Part shown: in pieces, positions 35,923 through 45,121 of the stretch
Numbering within the stretch: the stretch's first letter is position 1
How the letters are laid out: each line of letters begins with the position of its first letter
NCBI RefSeq assembly: GCF_001544495.1
Contig: NZ_FCNZ02000001.1
Span: forward strand, 248,001 to 312,000
Direction: 5' to 3'
Length of the DNA stretch: 64,000 nt
Source of the DNA: Caballeronia telluris
GTDB lineage: Bacteria; Pseudomonadota; Gammaproteobacteria; Burkholderiales; Burkholderiaceae
The notes under the pieces: model-generated
Told to the model about the DNA's origin: nothing
What the model saw: the letters and a program-made list of their open reading frames with translations, nothing else
Database searches by the model: none
Made by a program: the position numbers and the translations under genes

Positions 35923-36771
35923 GTGTCAGAAAACCATCCGTCCGAAGCAACGACGACCCCGTCCACATTCGACATCGAGCTGAAGCTCGTGCTGGAGGCG
36001 ATCTACCTGCGCTATCAGCACGACTTCCGGCACTATTCGGTCAGTTCGGTGCGGCGGCGCCTCACGCAGGCGCTCGCGGACCTCGGCATTCCCACGCTTT
36101 CGCAATTGCAGGAGCGCATCCTGCGCGATCCCGCGCTTTTCGCGCGCCTGTTCCAGTACCTCACGGTGCAGGTGAGCGAAATGTTCCGCGACCCGCATTA
36201 CTTCCGCGCCATCCGCGAACAGGTCGTGCCGATTCTGCAGACCTATCCGTCGATCAAGGTCTGGGTCGCCGGGTGCAGCAGCGGCGAGGAACTGTGGTCG
36301 CTCGCGGTGCTTTTCGCCGAAGAGAAGATCGCCGATCGCACCGTGTTCTACGCCACCGACATCAACGCCGATGCGCTACGTCAGGCCGAAAGCGGGATCT
36401 ATCCGCTCGACCGGCTGGCGGGCTTCAGCCAGAATTATCTGGCCGCGGGCGGCAAGCGCTCGCTGTCGGACTACTACCACGCGGCATACGGCGCGGCGAA
36501 GTTCTCGCAGACGCTCAAGTCGCGCGTCGTGTTCGCGGACCACAGCCTTGCCACGGACAGCGTGTTCCTCGAAGCGCATCTCGTGTCGTGCCGCAACGTG
36601 CTGATCTATTTCGACCGCGCGCTGCAAGACCGCGCGCTCGGGCTCTTCAGCGAATCGCTCGTGCGGCGTGGGTTTCTCGGCCTCGGCAGCAAGGAGAGCC
36701 TGCGCTTTTCCACGCACGCCGCGAACTTCGCCGAGTTCAACGCCCGCGAACGCATTTACCAGAAGGTGTAG
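35923..36771 (+). CDS. cheR: CheR-type glutamate methyltransferase
   Basis: S-adenosylmethionine-dependent enzyme that methylates glutamates on receptors or kinases. 282 residues from this start. N-terminal helical domain ('RYQHDFRHYSVSSVRRRL'), the marker 'TVQVSEMFRDPHYFRAI', SAM motif 'WVAGCSSGEELWSLAVLF', 'YATDINADALRQAESGIYPLDRL' and 'CRNVLIYFDRAL'. The beta-subdomain used to dock on chemoreceptor tails appears normal in size. The start is uncertain: GTG 35923 or GTG 35869, neither with a good ribosome site. cheB begins 3 nt after its stop. Confidence 0.9.
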   Translation: MSENHPSEATTTPSTFDIELKLVLEAIYLRYQHDFRHYSVSSVRRRLTQALADLGIPTLSQLQERILRDPALFARLFQYLTVQVSEMFRDPHYFRAIREQVVPILQTYPSIKVWVAGCSSGEELWSLAVLFAEEKIADRTVFYATDINADALRQAESGIYPLDRLAGFSQNYLAAGGKRSLSDYYHAAYGAAKFSQTLKSRVVFADHSLATDSVFLEAHLVSCRNVLIYFDRALQDRALGLFSESLVRRGFLGLGSKESLRFSTHAANFAEFNARERIYQKV

Positions 36772-36773
36772 CG

Positions 36774-37397
36774 ATGAGCCCGACATCCGAAGCGTCCGCT
36801 TTCGATCCCGCCTCGGTCGAGGCCGTGGTGATCGGTGCGTCGGCGGGCGGCATCGAGGCGCTCAACCGCCTGCTGCCCGATCTGCCGGCCGACTTCGGCG
36901 CGGCGATGTTCGTCGTCGTTCACATGCGCGCCGACGTGCCGAGCCTCCTGCCGGAACTCTTCGCCTCGCGTTGCAGGCTCGCCGTGGCGGAGCCGAACGA
37001 CAAGGACGCGATCGAACCGGGCACCGTCTACGTGGCGCCGCCCGGCTATCACATGCTGGTCGAACCGGACCGGACGATCGCGCTCTCCATCGACCCGCCC
37101 GTGCGCTTTTCGCGGCCGTCGGTGGACGTGCTGTTCGAATCGGCCGCGTATGCCTACAAGAGCGCGCTGCTCGGCATCGTGCTGTCGGGCGCGAACGACG
37201 ACGGCGCGCGCGGCGCGCTCGCCATCCGCGAAGCCGGCGGCCACTGCTGGGTGCAGGACCCCGCGACGGCGGGCGCGTCCGCGATGCCCCAGGCTGCGAT
37301 CGCCAACGGCGCAGCCAACCAAATAATGACGCTCGACGACATGGCGGCGCTTCTTTCCGCCAGCGTCGGGCGCGCGCGACCTGGAGCCAACCGATGA
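36774..37397 (+). CDS. CheB-type methylesterase domain protein without receiver
   Basis: Removes methyl groups (or deamidates) on methyl-accepting proteins. 207 residues. It consists only of the catalytic domain: 'VVIGASAGGIEALNRLL' with the nucleophile Ser, 'VVVHMRADVPSLLPELF' with the His, and 'IVLSGANDDGARGALAI' with the Asp. 'IEPGTVYVAPPGYHMLVE' is the usual CheB core. Chemotaxis CheB has a regulatory receiver at its N-terminus; it is absent here, so activity is probably controlled by partner proteins. The stop overlaps the next gene (ATGA). Neighbouring genes suggest a kinase-receptor adaptation module rather than classic chemotaxis. Confidence 0.9.
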   Translation: MSPTSEASAFDPASVEAVVIGASAGGIEALNRLLPDLPADFGAAMFVVVHMRADVPSLLPELFASRCRLAVAEPNDKDAIEPGTVYVAPPGYHMLVEPDRTIALSIDPPVRFSRPSVDVLFESAAYAYKSALLGIVLSGANDDGARGALAIREAGGHCWVQDPATAGASAMPQAAIANGAANQIMTLDDMAALLSASVGRARPGANR

Positions 37398-38533
37398 CGC
37401 AACCCATCCACGTCCTGATCGTCGACGACATCCGGAACAACATCACCGCGCTGGAGGCCTCGCTGGCGCGGCCGGACGTCTCGGTGCTGAAGGCGGAATC
37501 CGGGCCGGCCGCGCTCGAACTGCTGCTCAAGCACGAAGTCGCGCTCGCGATCCTCGACGTGAACATGCCCGGCATGGACGGCTTCGAACTGGCCGAACTG
37601 ATGCGCGGCAGCCCGCGCACCGCGCGCGTGCCGATCATCTTCCTGACCGCGACCGCGCAGGACACGGGCCGCACGTTTCGCGGCTACGAAGCGGGCGCGG
37701 TGGACTTCCTCTATAAGCCCTTCGATTCGCGCATTCTCAATTCGAAGGTGGACGTGTTCATCCAGATCGAGCGCCAGAAGCAGCAGCTCGCGGCCCAGCT
37801 CTCGACCGTGCAGCAACTGCTCGACGCAAACGAGATGCTGATGGCCGTGCTCGGCCACGATCTGCGCACGCCGCTGTCGGCGGTGATCGCGTCGGCGGAA
37901 TATCTGTCGCGCTTCGTGCAGGACGAGAACGTCGCGAACATCGGCACGCGCATCAAGTCGAGCGGCATGCGCATGGTGCGCATGGTCGACCAGTTGCTCA
38001 ACCTCGCGCGCCTGCGCGGCGGCCGCGTGACGCTGCAACCGCGCCCAGTGGAACTGATGACGCTCGCGCGCAATATCGTCGACGAATACGAGGCGCGCGT
38101 GGGCAAGGGGCGCATCTTCATCTTCCGCGACGGCGATACGCTTCTGCAAGGCGACGGCGATCTGCTCTCGCAAGTGTTCTCGAACCTGATCGGCAACGCG
38201 TTGCAGCACGGCCGCGACGGCTCGGCAATTCAAGTGCGGCTCGACGGCAGCGCGGCCGACGAACTCGTGATCTGCGTGCAGAACGCGGGCGAAATCCCCG
38301 CCGACGTGCTGCCGACGATCTTCGCGCCGTTTCGCTCGGGACGTTCGCAGCAGGAATCGGGCGGGCTCGGGCTCGGTCTGTACATCACGCACGAGATCGC
38401 GCTGATGCACGGCGGCAGCGTGAAGGCGCGCTCGACCAACGACGCCGGCACGACCTTCGAAGTCACGCTGCCGCGCGCGCCGCGTCCGCGCGTGGGACGC
38501 ACGGAGCCGGCGCAGCCGTTCAGGCTTAGTTGA
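37394..38533 (+). CDS. Receiver-histidine kinase
   Basis: 379-residue cytosolic protein: receiver domain at 1-125 with phospho-acceptor Asp55 (ILDVNMPGMDG) and 'FLYKPFDSRIL', a short coiled linker, HisKA with His155 (VLGHDLRTPLSAVI), and ATPase with N-box 'SNLIGNALQHG' and G-box 'GGLGLGLYITHEIALMHGG'. The receiver in front of the kinase suggests it is fed by the large hybrid kinase three genes upstream. Starts within the cheB stop codon (ATGA), so translation is coupled. Confidence 0.92.
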   Translation: MTQPIHVLIVDDIRNNITALEASLARPDVSVLKAESGPAALELLLKHEVALAILDVNMPGMDGFELAELMRGSPRTARVPIIFLTATAQDTGRTFRGYEAGAVDFLYKPFDSRILNSKVDVFIQIERQKQQLAAQLSTVQQLLDANEMLMAVLGHDLRTPLSAVIASAEYLSRFVQDENVANIGTRIKSSGMRMVRMVDQLLNLARLRGGRVTLQPRPVELMTLARNIVDEYEARVGKGRIFIFRDGDTLLQGDGDLLSQVFSNLIGNALQHGRDGSAIQVRLDGSAADELVICVQNAGEIPADVLPTIFAPFRSGRSQQESGGLGLGLYITHEIALMHGGSVKARSTNDAGTTFEVTLPRAPRPRVGRTEPAQPFRLS

Positions 38534-38637
38534 GCCCGGCGGCGGGGCCGGTTGCACGCGGATCGCGCGCCTTGTCTAAAATGCCGCGTTGAAACGCGAC
38601 TACGCGACTACGCGGCAACGACTCTGGAGAATGCATC

Positions 38638-38934
38638 ATGCCCGGCCCCGATCTCGACACGAAAATCGAAACCTACTACGTGCATGTGCGAGGCATCGTG
38701 CAGGGCGTCGGTTTCCGGCACCACACCGTGCGGCGCGCGCACGCGCTCGGCGTGCGCGGCTGGGTTGCGAATCTCGATGACGGCTCGGTCGAAGTGATGG
38801 TGCAGGGCGCCGCCAACCAGGTCGACCTGATGCTCGAATGGCTGCGCCGCGGGCCGCCGCATGCCCGCGTCACCGAATTCGTCAGCGAAGAGCGCTTCAT
38901 CGACAAGCGCTTCGAGCGTTTCGAGCAGCACTGA
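38638..38934 (+). CDS. acyP: Acylphosphatase
   Basis: Hydrolyses acyl phosphates such as carbamoyl and acetyl phosphate. 98 residues, standard size. Signature 'VRGIVQGVGFRHHT' with the phosphate-binding loop and catalytic Arg, and 'GWVANLDDGSVEVMVQG' with the catalytic Asn. Cytosolic. Convergent with egtD. Confidence 0.95.
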   Translation: MPGPDLDTKIETYYVHVRGIVQGVGFRHHTVRRAHALGVRGWVANLDDGSVEVMVQGAANQVDLMLEWLRRGPPHARVTEFVSEERFIDKRFERFEQH

Positions 38935-38955
38935 CCCCGGCCGACGGGCCGACGT

Positions 38956-39927
38956 TCAGGACCGCGCCACCAGCAGGCTTTCCGCGAATCCCCAGGCGTC
39001 GTCGCGCCATTGATGCGCGCAATCGAAGCCCGCGTCGGCGGCAAACGGCGCGACTTCTTCAGCCGCGTACTTGTGGCTGCTCTCGGTCCAGATCGTCTCG
39101 CCTTCCCTGAAATCCACGCGCAAGTCCGACGCCCGCACGTGCGCCGTGAGCGCTCGCTTCGCGCGCAAATGCATCTCGATGCTGCGCGCATCCGGATTGA
39201 AGCGCGCGACGTGCTCGAATGCATCGAGCGGGAAGTCACCGTCGAGTTCGCGGTTGATTCGCGCGAGCAGGTTCAGGTTGAACGCGGCGGTCACGCCGAC
39301 CGGATCGTCGTAGGCGGAGATCAACGTCGGCAGCGGCTTCATCAGGTCGGTGCCGAGCAAGAGCGCGTCGCCGGGCTTGAGCATGCCGCGAATCGAGCAC
39401 AGGAAGCGCGTTGCCGCGAGCCGCGAGAAGTTGCCGATCGTGCTGCCGAGAAACAGCACGAGCAGCGCTTCGCCGTCGCGCCGCTTCGCGCTCACTTCCG
39501 CGAGGCCGGCCAGATAATCGCGTTCGTAGCCGACGATCGAAATGCGTTCGATGTCGCCGAGTTCGCGATGGCACAACTGCAACGCGGTGCGCGAAATTTC
39601 AATCGGGTAGTAATGCGTGGGCTGCTTTTTACAAAGCGCCTCCAGAATGCGACGCGTCTTGCGCCCGCTGCCGCTGCCGAGTTCCGCGACCTTCACATGC
39701 TGCGGCAAGGCCGCGACGATGTCGGCGGCATGGTCCTTCAGCACGCGTTCCTCGGCGCGCGTCACGCCGTATTCGGGCAGCGACGTGATGACCTCGAAGA
39801 GTCCGGAACCGACTTCGTCATACAGATACATCGACGGCAGTTCTTTCTGCGGATGGTGCGTGAGTCCGTCGTGGACGGCTTCGGCAAAGGCGCTCGGGAA
39901 TTGCGGGGATCGTGCGGGCTGGATCAT
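38956..39927 (-). CDS. egtD: L-histidine N-alpha-methyltransferase (ergothioneine biosynthesis)
   Basis: Methylates histidine three times to hercynine, the first step of ergothioneine synthesis. 323 residues, normal length. Visible: 'QKELPSMYLYDEVGSGLFEVIT', SAM site 'VAELGSGSGRKTRRILEAL', 'LVLFLGSTIGNF' and 'YDDPVGVTAAFNLNLLARINREL', all typical of EgtD. The start ATG has GGAG 6 nt upstream. The usual partner egtB (sulfoxide synthase) is not adjacent; the upstream neighbour is a divergent transporter. The pathway would need egtB elsewhere. Confidence 0.93.
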   Translation of the reverse strand: MIQPARSPQFPSAFAEAVHDGLTHHPQKELPSMYLYDEVGSGLFEVITSLPEYGVTRAEERVLKDHAADIVAALPQHVKVAELGSGSGRKTRRILEALCKKQPTHYYPIEISRTALQLCHRELGDIERISIVGYERDYLAGLAEVSAKRRDGEALLVLFLGSTIGNFSRLAATRFLCSIRGMLKPGDALLLGTDLMKPLPTLISAYDDPVGVTAAFNLNLLARINRELDGDFPLDAFEHVARFNPDARSIEMHLRAKRALTAHVRASDLRVDFREGETIWTESSHKYAAEEVAPFAADAGFDCAHQWRDDAWGFAESLLVARS

Positions 39928-40257
39928 GACGTCTCCGTGATGCTGCGTTTTTCTCCGGCCGGCGGGGCGAATCGTGACGATTTGCCCGGCGCACGGCGCG
40001 GCGCGGCTTGGGTGTTCAGACGTGAGCGGTGGCCCGTGGGCGCCGGCTCCCGGAACGCGGAAGCGGTGAGACTGCCGCGCAAAACTGAAGATTTCCGCTC
40101 GCGATGCCGACGCGGCGAGCGGCCAAAGTCATCCGTTGAAGCAAGAAGCGGGCACGACCTGGCGACGGCTGTCCGGGCGGGCGCGAGCCCGTCTGAAGAG
40201 AGCGTTTAAAATGGCGGACCTTCGCCCCTTCCACTTCCTTCCCGCGAGCCACGCGCA
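39928..40257. other. Intergenic region without recognised gene
   Basis: 330 nt between divergent egtD and the EamA transporter gene. No frame with coding character and no trace of egtB was found. It should contain both promoters, which I could not assign. Confidence 0.5.
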
Positions 40258-41217
40258 ATGAATCAACCAGTCCTCGGGCGCGGCATCGCGCTGTCGGTGG
40301 CCGCGTCCGCGCTTTTCGCGCTGATGTCCGGCTATTCGACGTGGCTCGCGCCGCTCGACGGCCTCGACATCTTCGCCTGGCGCATCGTGGGAACGCTGCC
40401 CGGCGCGCTCGCCCTGGTCGCGTTGACGAAGCGCTGGCCGACACTATGCGCGCTTCTCGCCAAGCTTGCCCGATCGCCGCTTTCGCTTGCCGGATTCGGC
40501 GCGGCGGCGGCGCTCCTCGGCGTGCAACTGTGGATTTTCCTGTGGGCGCCGCTTCACGGACGCGCGCTCGAAGTCTCGCTCGGCTACTTCCTGCTGCCGC
40601 TCGTGATGGTGCTGGTCGGGCGCTTCCACTATCGCGAGCCGCTCGACGGTTTCCAGTGGGCGGGCGTCGCTTTCGCTACTGTCGGCGTCGCGCATGAACT
40701 CGTGATGACGCACGCGTTCTCCTGGCCGACGCTCGTCGTCGCGCTCGGCTATCCGCCGTATTTCATGCTGCGGCGCAAGCTCCACGCGGACCCGCTCGTG
40801 TCGTTCGCCATCGAAATGATGCTGCTCGCGCCGTTCGCGTTCGCGATGCTCGTCGTGCGCGATTCGCTGGCCGTCGTCGAGGCACGGCCGATCCTATGGC
40901 TGCTTCTGCCCGGACTTGGCGTGCTGAGCACCGTCGCGCTCGGGTCCTATCTGCGCGCGAGCCGCTATCTGCCGATCGCGCTGTTCGGCGTGCTCGGCTA
41001 CGTCGAGCCGGTGTTGCTGGTGGGCGTCGCGGTGCTGTTGCTCGGTGAACCGTTTTCGATGCAGCACATCGGCACCTATGTGCCGATCTGGATCTCGGTG
41101 GCGCTGACCGCCGTGCACAGCGCGCGTCTCGTGCGACGCGAACGCGCGCGGCGGCGCGAACTGCCTGTCGCGGAACAGCATTCGAGCGCGGAACACGAAA
41201 GCGGCGCCGTGCTTTAA
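40258..41217 (+). CDS. EamA/RarD-family drug/metabolite exporter
   Basis: 319-residue inner-membrane protein with about ten predicted helices, two EamA repeats. The N-terminal 'LFALMSGYSTWLAPLDGLDIFAWRIV' and the 'FLWAPLHGRALEVSLGYFLLPLVMVLVGRFHYRE' region resemble RarD. The C-terminus ends with a charged, Arg/Glu-rich tail of about 40 residues. RarD-like proteins are thought to export small metabolites; the substrate is unknown. No clear ribosome site. Confidence 0.85.
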   Translation: MNQPVLGRGIALSVAASALFALMSGYSTWLAPLDGLDIFAWRIVGTLPGALALVALTKRWPTLCALLAKLARSPLSLAGFGAAAALLGVQLWIFLWAPLHGRALEVSLGYFLLPLVMVLVGRFHYREPLDGFQWAGVAFATVGVAHELVMTHAFSWPTLVVALGYPPYFMLRRKLHADPLVSFAIEMMLLAPFAFAMLVVRDSLAVVEARPILWLLLPGLGVLSTVALGSYLRASRYLPIALFGVLGYVEPVLLVGVAVLLLGEPFSMQHIGTYVPIWISVALTAVHSARLVRRERARRRELPVAEQHSSAEHESGAVL

Positions 41218-41241
41218 CCGGTGGAGTGAAAGGCGAAGCCG

Positions 41242-41760
41242 TTAGTCGGAGACGCGCGTCCCGCGTGCGAGCCGCGCCTCGATCGCGTCGTGCAACGGGC
41301 GCCGCATGCCGAAGCCGAACAGCGCTTCGGCCAGCACGAAGAGCGGGCCGATCAGAAGGCCGACGATATCGTCGACGAAAGCGGGCTTGCGATGCTCGTA
41401 GCGGATATGTCCGACGAACTGGAACACCCAACCCACTACGAAAAGCCCGATGCCGATGGCGAGCCAGAGCGGTGTCGGCTGCGCCGCCGTCCATTGTCCG
41501 AACGCCGCGCAGCACGCGGCAAACACGCCCATGCCGATGCCGAGCGGCACGTCGAGCGCGAGGTAGTAGAGCGTGGCTGCGGCAAAGAGAAGCCACGCCG
41601 GCGTGAGGGCGAACGCGCCGGCAAGCGGCCAAGACGGCCGCGAGAGCAGCGCGGCCAGCGCGAGCACGATCATCGGAATGCCGACGAAATGCGTCGCGAC
41701 ATTGCGCCGGTCGCGGTGATACGCGGCGTATTGCGCGAGTTGGTCGGTGAGCGTTCGCAT
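41242..41760 (-). CDS. Mpo1-like (DUF962) membrane protein
   Basis: 172 residues with four predicted membrane helices. Two histidine clusters characteristic of Mpo1/YGL010w, an iron-dependent 2-hydroxy fatty acid dioxygenase in yeast, are present: 'HRDRRNVATHFVGIP' at the N-terminus and 'GHIRYEHRKPAFVDD' near residue 130. By family knowledge it may alpha-oxidise 2-hydroxy acids. Start: ATG 41760 with AGGAG 9 nt upstream rather than the in-frame ATG at 41799. Confidence 0.82.
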   Translation of the reverse strand: MRTLTDQLAQYAAYHRDRRNVATHFVGIPMIVLALAALLSRPSWPLAGAFALTPAWLLFAAATLYYLALDVPLGIGMGVFAACCAAFGQWTAAQPTPLWLAIGIGLFVVGWVFQFVGHIRYEHRKPAFVDDIVGLLIGPLFVLAEALFGFGMRRPLHDAIEARLARGTRVSD

Positions 41761-42028
41761 GAAGTCTGTCTCCTGATTGTGATTGTTTGCTCGGATCATA
41801 AGGCCGGCGCGCGCTGCAAATGTCGCTTTACCGGCGCGTTTTTACATGGTCTTTCCCGCTTTTCCCTCCCAACCGCTCCGTGCACCGCTTCGCGCCGTTA
41901 ATCGCGCGCGGCGCGACAGTTTTCGTAATGCTGGCGCACTGCTTGCTTAGACAACCGGTTACTCCCTGCGGCGCACGGTCGGAACGACTGCGCGCCGTCA
42001 GCCGCCACACCCTGATTCGACCGTTTGA

Positions 42029-44143
42029 ATGACTGATTCGTCCCATTCCGACCCCGTGACGGCGCGTCTCGACGCGGACCCGCTCACCTTTTCGCCGACC
42101 CAGGCTCCGGACGAAGCCGCTTTCGTCGTTCTCGAACCGTCTGCCCATCCCGCCGCGCGACCGGCTCCGCCTGCGCCCGCGGACCCGGCATTCGACGCAT
42201 TCTTTCGCAGCATGCTCAACGGCAGCAGCGACTGCATCGAGATCGTGCGGCGCGATGGCACGCTGGATTCGATCAACCCTCGCGGTCTGCATCTGAAGGA
42301 AATCGACGATTTCGCGGCGCTGCGTGGCAAGCCGTGGGTCTCGCAATGGCCCGACGAGGCGCGCGAACGAGCGCAGGACGCCGCCGATGCCGCGCTTGCC
42401 GGCCGTCATTCGCGCTTCGAGGCGGTGTGTCCGACCGCGCGAGGCAATCTGAAGCACTGGGAAGTGACGGTGTCGCCGGTGCCCGATGCGAACGGCGACG
42501 TTCAATGGCTCGTGTCGGTCGCGCGCGACGCGACGCCGCGCGTGCTCGCCCAGCGTTCGCTCGACGCGGCGATGCGCGAGCGCGACGCGCACGCGGGGAC
42601 GCGCGACGTCCACACGGGACTCGCGCAATCCGAGAAGATGGAAGCGATCGGCAAGCTCACGGGCGGCGTCGCGCACGACTTCAACAACGTGCTGCAAGTG
42701 ATCGGCGGCAACCTGCAACTCGCGACGCAGCACGCCCGCGACGACGCGACGCTCCTGCGTCGCCTTGAAAGCGCGCACGAAGCTGTCGAGCGCGGCGCGA
42801 TGATCTCCTCGCAACTGCTCGCGTTCGCGCGGCGCCAGCCGCTGGAGCCGGTCGCCATCGACGTCGGACGGCTGCTGCATACGTGCTCCGATGCGTTGCG
42901 GCGCACGCTCGGCGAATCCATCGAACTGGACATCGAGATTGCGGACGGGCTTTGCAACACGCTCGCCGACCGCAATCATCTGCAAAACGTGATCGTGAAT
43001 CTCGCCGTCAACGCGCGCGATGCGATCGACGGCACCGGCAAGCTCGCGATCGTCGCGTCCAACGCGCATTTCGATGCGGACCGCGCGCTCGGCGACGAAC
43101 TCGTGCCGGCCGGCGACTACGTAATGCTCACCGTGTCGGACAATGGCTCCGGCATGACGCCCGCCGTGCTCGAACGCGCATTCGAGCCATTCTTCACGAC
43201 CAAGTCGGATGGACGCGGCACCGGCCTCGGCCTCAGCATGGCCTACGGCTTCCTGCGGCAGACGGGCGGCGCGATCCATCTGGAAAGCGCGATCGAGCGC
43301 GGCACGACGGTCACGCTCTATTTGCCGTGCACGCCGGAAGAAGAGACGCTTGCGCCCGATACGGCGAACGATCCGGTCACGGGCGGCACGGAGACAATCC
43401 TCGTCGTCGAGGACGATCCCGACGTGCGCGCGACCGCCGTCGACATGCTCGCGCAGCTCGGCTATCGCGTGCAGCAGGCGTCCGATGCGCAGAGCGCGCT
43501 GACGATGCTCGAAGCCGCCGACGGGCAAATCGACTTGCTCTTTTCGGATGTCGTCATGCCGGGGCCGCTAACGAGCGTCGAACTCGCGCGGCGCGCGAAG
43601 GAGACGATTCCGTCGATCTCTGTGCTCTTCACGTCGGGCTATACGGAGAACGTGATCGTGCATAAGGGGCGGCTCGATCCGGGCGTCGCGCTCATCAGCA
43701 AGCCGTATCGTCGCGATGCGCTCGCGCACAAAGTTCGCGCGATGTTCCGCGACAGCCACGCGCCGCGCAACGAAACGCCTGAACCGCTGCGCGTGTTGAT
43801 CGTCGAAGACGATGTCAACACGCGCGATGCCACGCGCGAACTGCTGCAACTGCTCGGCGCGCAGGTATCGGCGGCGGATGACGCAGAGGCGGCGCTCGCG
43901 CTCTTCGACGCGCAGTCGTTCGACGTGCTGCTCACCGACGTGCGCATGCCCGGCATGTCGGGCATCGAGCTCGCGCGTGCGGCGAAGCGCGTGCAGCCCG
44001 GGCTGCGCGTGGTGTTCGCGTCGGGCTACGGCGCGGGCATCGCAGCCGAACTCGACGACGACATGAGCGGCGCCACGCTGCTGCCCAAACCGTTCGATCT
44101 CGACGCGCTTGAAAAGGCCGTCTTCGCTCGCGCCGACGCGTGA
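42029..44143 (+). CDS. PAS-containing hybrid histidine kinase with two receivers
   Basis: 704 residues, soluble. A disordered Ala/Pro N-terminus (1-50), PAS domain about 55-180 ('NGSSDCIEIVRRDGTLDSINPRG'), HisKA with His216 (GGVAHDFNNVLQVIGGNLQL, the NtrB-like subclass), ATPase with N-box 'NLAVNARDAI' and 'GRGTGLGLSMAYGFLRQTGG', then two receivers at about 455-570 and 590-700 (LFSDVVMPG; LLTDVRMPGMSG). The two receivers differ in the residues around the Asp. No partner gene adjoins it; followed by a terminator hairpin. Signal unknown. Confidence 0.92.
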   Translation: MTDSSHSDPVTARLDADPLTFSPTQAPDEAAFVVLEPSAHPAARPAPPAPADPAFDAFFRSMLNGSSDCIEIVRRDGTLDSINPRGLHLKEIDDFAALRGKPWVSQWPDEARERAQDAADAALAGRHSRFEAVCPTARGNLKHWEVTVSPVPDANGDVQWLVSVARDATPRVLAQRSLDAAMRERDAHAGTRDVHTGLAQSEKMEAIGKLTGGVAHDFNNVLQVIGGNLQLATQHARDDATLLRRLESAHEAVERGAMISSQLLAFARRQPLEPVAIDVGRLLHTCSDALRRTLGESIELDIEIADGLCNTLADRNHLQNVIVNLAVNARDAIDGTGKLAIVASNAHFDADRALGDELVPAGDYVMLTVSDNGSGMTPAVLERAFEPFFTTKSDGRGTGLGLSMAYGFLRQTGGAIHLESAIERGTTVTLYLPCTPEEETLAPDTANDPVTGGTETILVVEDDPDVRATAVDMLAQLGYRVQQASDAQSALTMLEAADGQIDLLFSDVVMPGPLTSVELARRAKETIPSISVLFTSGYTENVIVHKGRLDPGVALISKPYRRDALAHKVRAMFRDSHAPRNETPEPLRVLIVEDDVNTRDATRELLQLLGAQVSAADDAEAALALFDAQSFDVLLTDVRMPGMSGIELARAAKRVQPGLRVVFASGYGAGIAAELDDDMSGATLLPKPFDLDALEKAVFARADA

Positions 44144-44146
44144 AAA

Positions 44147-44170
44147 GGGGCGAGTCGCAAGACTCGCCCC
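44147..44170. terminator. Bidirectional terminator hairpin
   Basis: GGGGCGAGTC / GACTCGCCCC, a perfect 10-bp stem with GCAA loop, 3 nt after the kinase stop. On the minus strand it is followed by TTTT, so it also ends transcription of the convergent gene at 44248. Confidence 0.85.
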
Positions 44171-44247
44171 GAGACGCACATCATGAGCCGCTGCGCGACG
44201 CGTGCGATAGCGGCCCGATGTGCGCGATGCGCGTGACGCTTGCCCCG

Positions 44248-44727
44248 TTACTTCTTCGCAGCGTCGACCTTCGCATCGGCGGCCGTCTTGTTAGCGTCGC
44301 TTTGAGCCTCGACTTTTTCCTTGTCGGCCTTTGCTTGCGCCACATCGGCGTCCTTGGCGGCTTCGTGCTTCTTCTTGTCGGCCTTGGCCTGAGCATCGTG
44401 CTTCTTCTTGTTCGCCTTGGTTTGCGCCTTCGCGGCATCGCCCCGAGCGTCGGAGGCTTCCGACGGGGTGGTCGCCTTCGCTACCTTTGCGGCTTTCTTG
44501 TCGGCGTCGGCCTGTGCCGATGCCTTGTCTTCATTCGCCGACGCCTGCGCTTTCGCGGCGTCGCCCTGCGCTTCGGCCTTCTTCTTGTTGGCCGTTGCCT
44601 GTGCTTCACTCATTTCACTGTTGGCCTTCGCCTGAGCCTTGCCGGTCTCCGTTGCCGGCGCGGCCGTTTGCGCGAATACCGTGGTAACCAGCATGGCGGA
44701 TGCGAGAGCAGCGACAATCTTCTTCAT
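44248..44727 (-). CDS. Exported Ala/Lys/Asp-rich low-complexity protein
   Basis: 159 residues. Signal peptide MKKIVAALASAMLVTTVFAQ, cleavage probably after the FAQ/TAA region. The mature part is almost only Ala, Lys, Asp, Gln, Glu in repeating helical units (AQAKADKKKHEAAKDAD style), predicted to form a long charged helix. AAGGAG lies 8 nt before the ATG. Similar proteins occur in Burkholderia as periplasmic stress-associated proteins of unknown role; no enzyme motif. Confidence 0.78.
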   Translation of the reverse strand: MKKIVAALASAMLVTTVFAQTAAPATETGKAQAKANSEMSEAQATANKKKAEAQGDAAKAQASANEDKASAQADADKKAAKVAKATTPSEASDARGDAAKAQTKANKKKHDAQAKADKKKHEAAKDADVAQAKADKEKVEAQSDANKTAADAKVDAAKK

Positions 44728-45121
44728 GGTTTTAGACTCCTTTGAAATGTGCACTGCTTGTGTCAGTGCTGTCCGTATCAACGTCGAAGGCGTGACGAGC
44801 GTTGACGGTCTTCTGGTGACAAAGGGTAACGAGTCGCGACCAATTGCAACGCGCGTCCGGTAAGAACATCCTGCAGCTGTCAACGTATGGCACGTGCTTA
44901 CCGATCGCCTGTTTTCGACGATTCCGAAATGATACGGAATCCGAAGCTATTCCCTTAAGCAACGACGTCCAAGGCGCGGACGACAGGACGCTTGGAGAAG
45001 GCGATTCGTTGACGCGCAATTGTTTCCGCTGAAATGTACCGTTACCAACTGCTGCAGATATTTCTTCGCGGTCCGCTTAAGATCCGCTCCATATCCCGAC
45101 GACCGGGACCTGGAGAACCTC
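44728..45121. other. Intergenic region without recognised gene
   Basis: 394 nt between divergent exported-protein genes. It is AT-richer than its surroundings in 44880-45070. A TTGACG at about 45008 is followed 17 nt later by only a weak -10 (AAATGT). No convincing gene seen. Confidence 0.45.
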
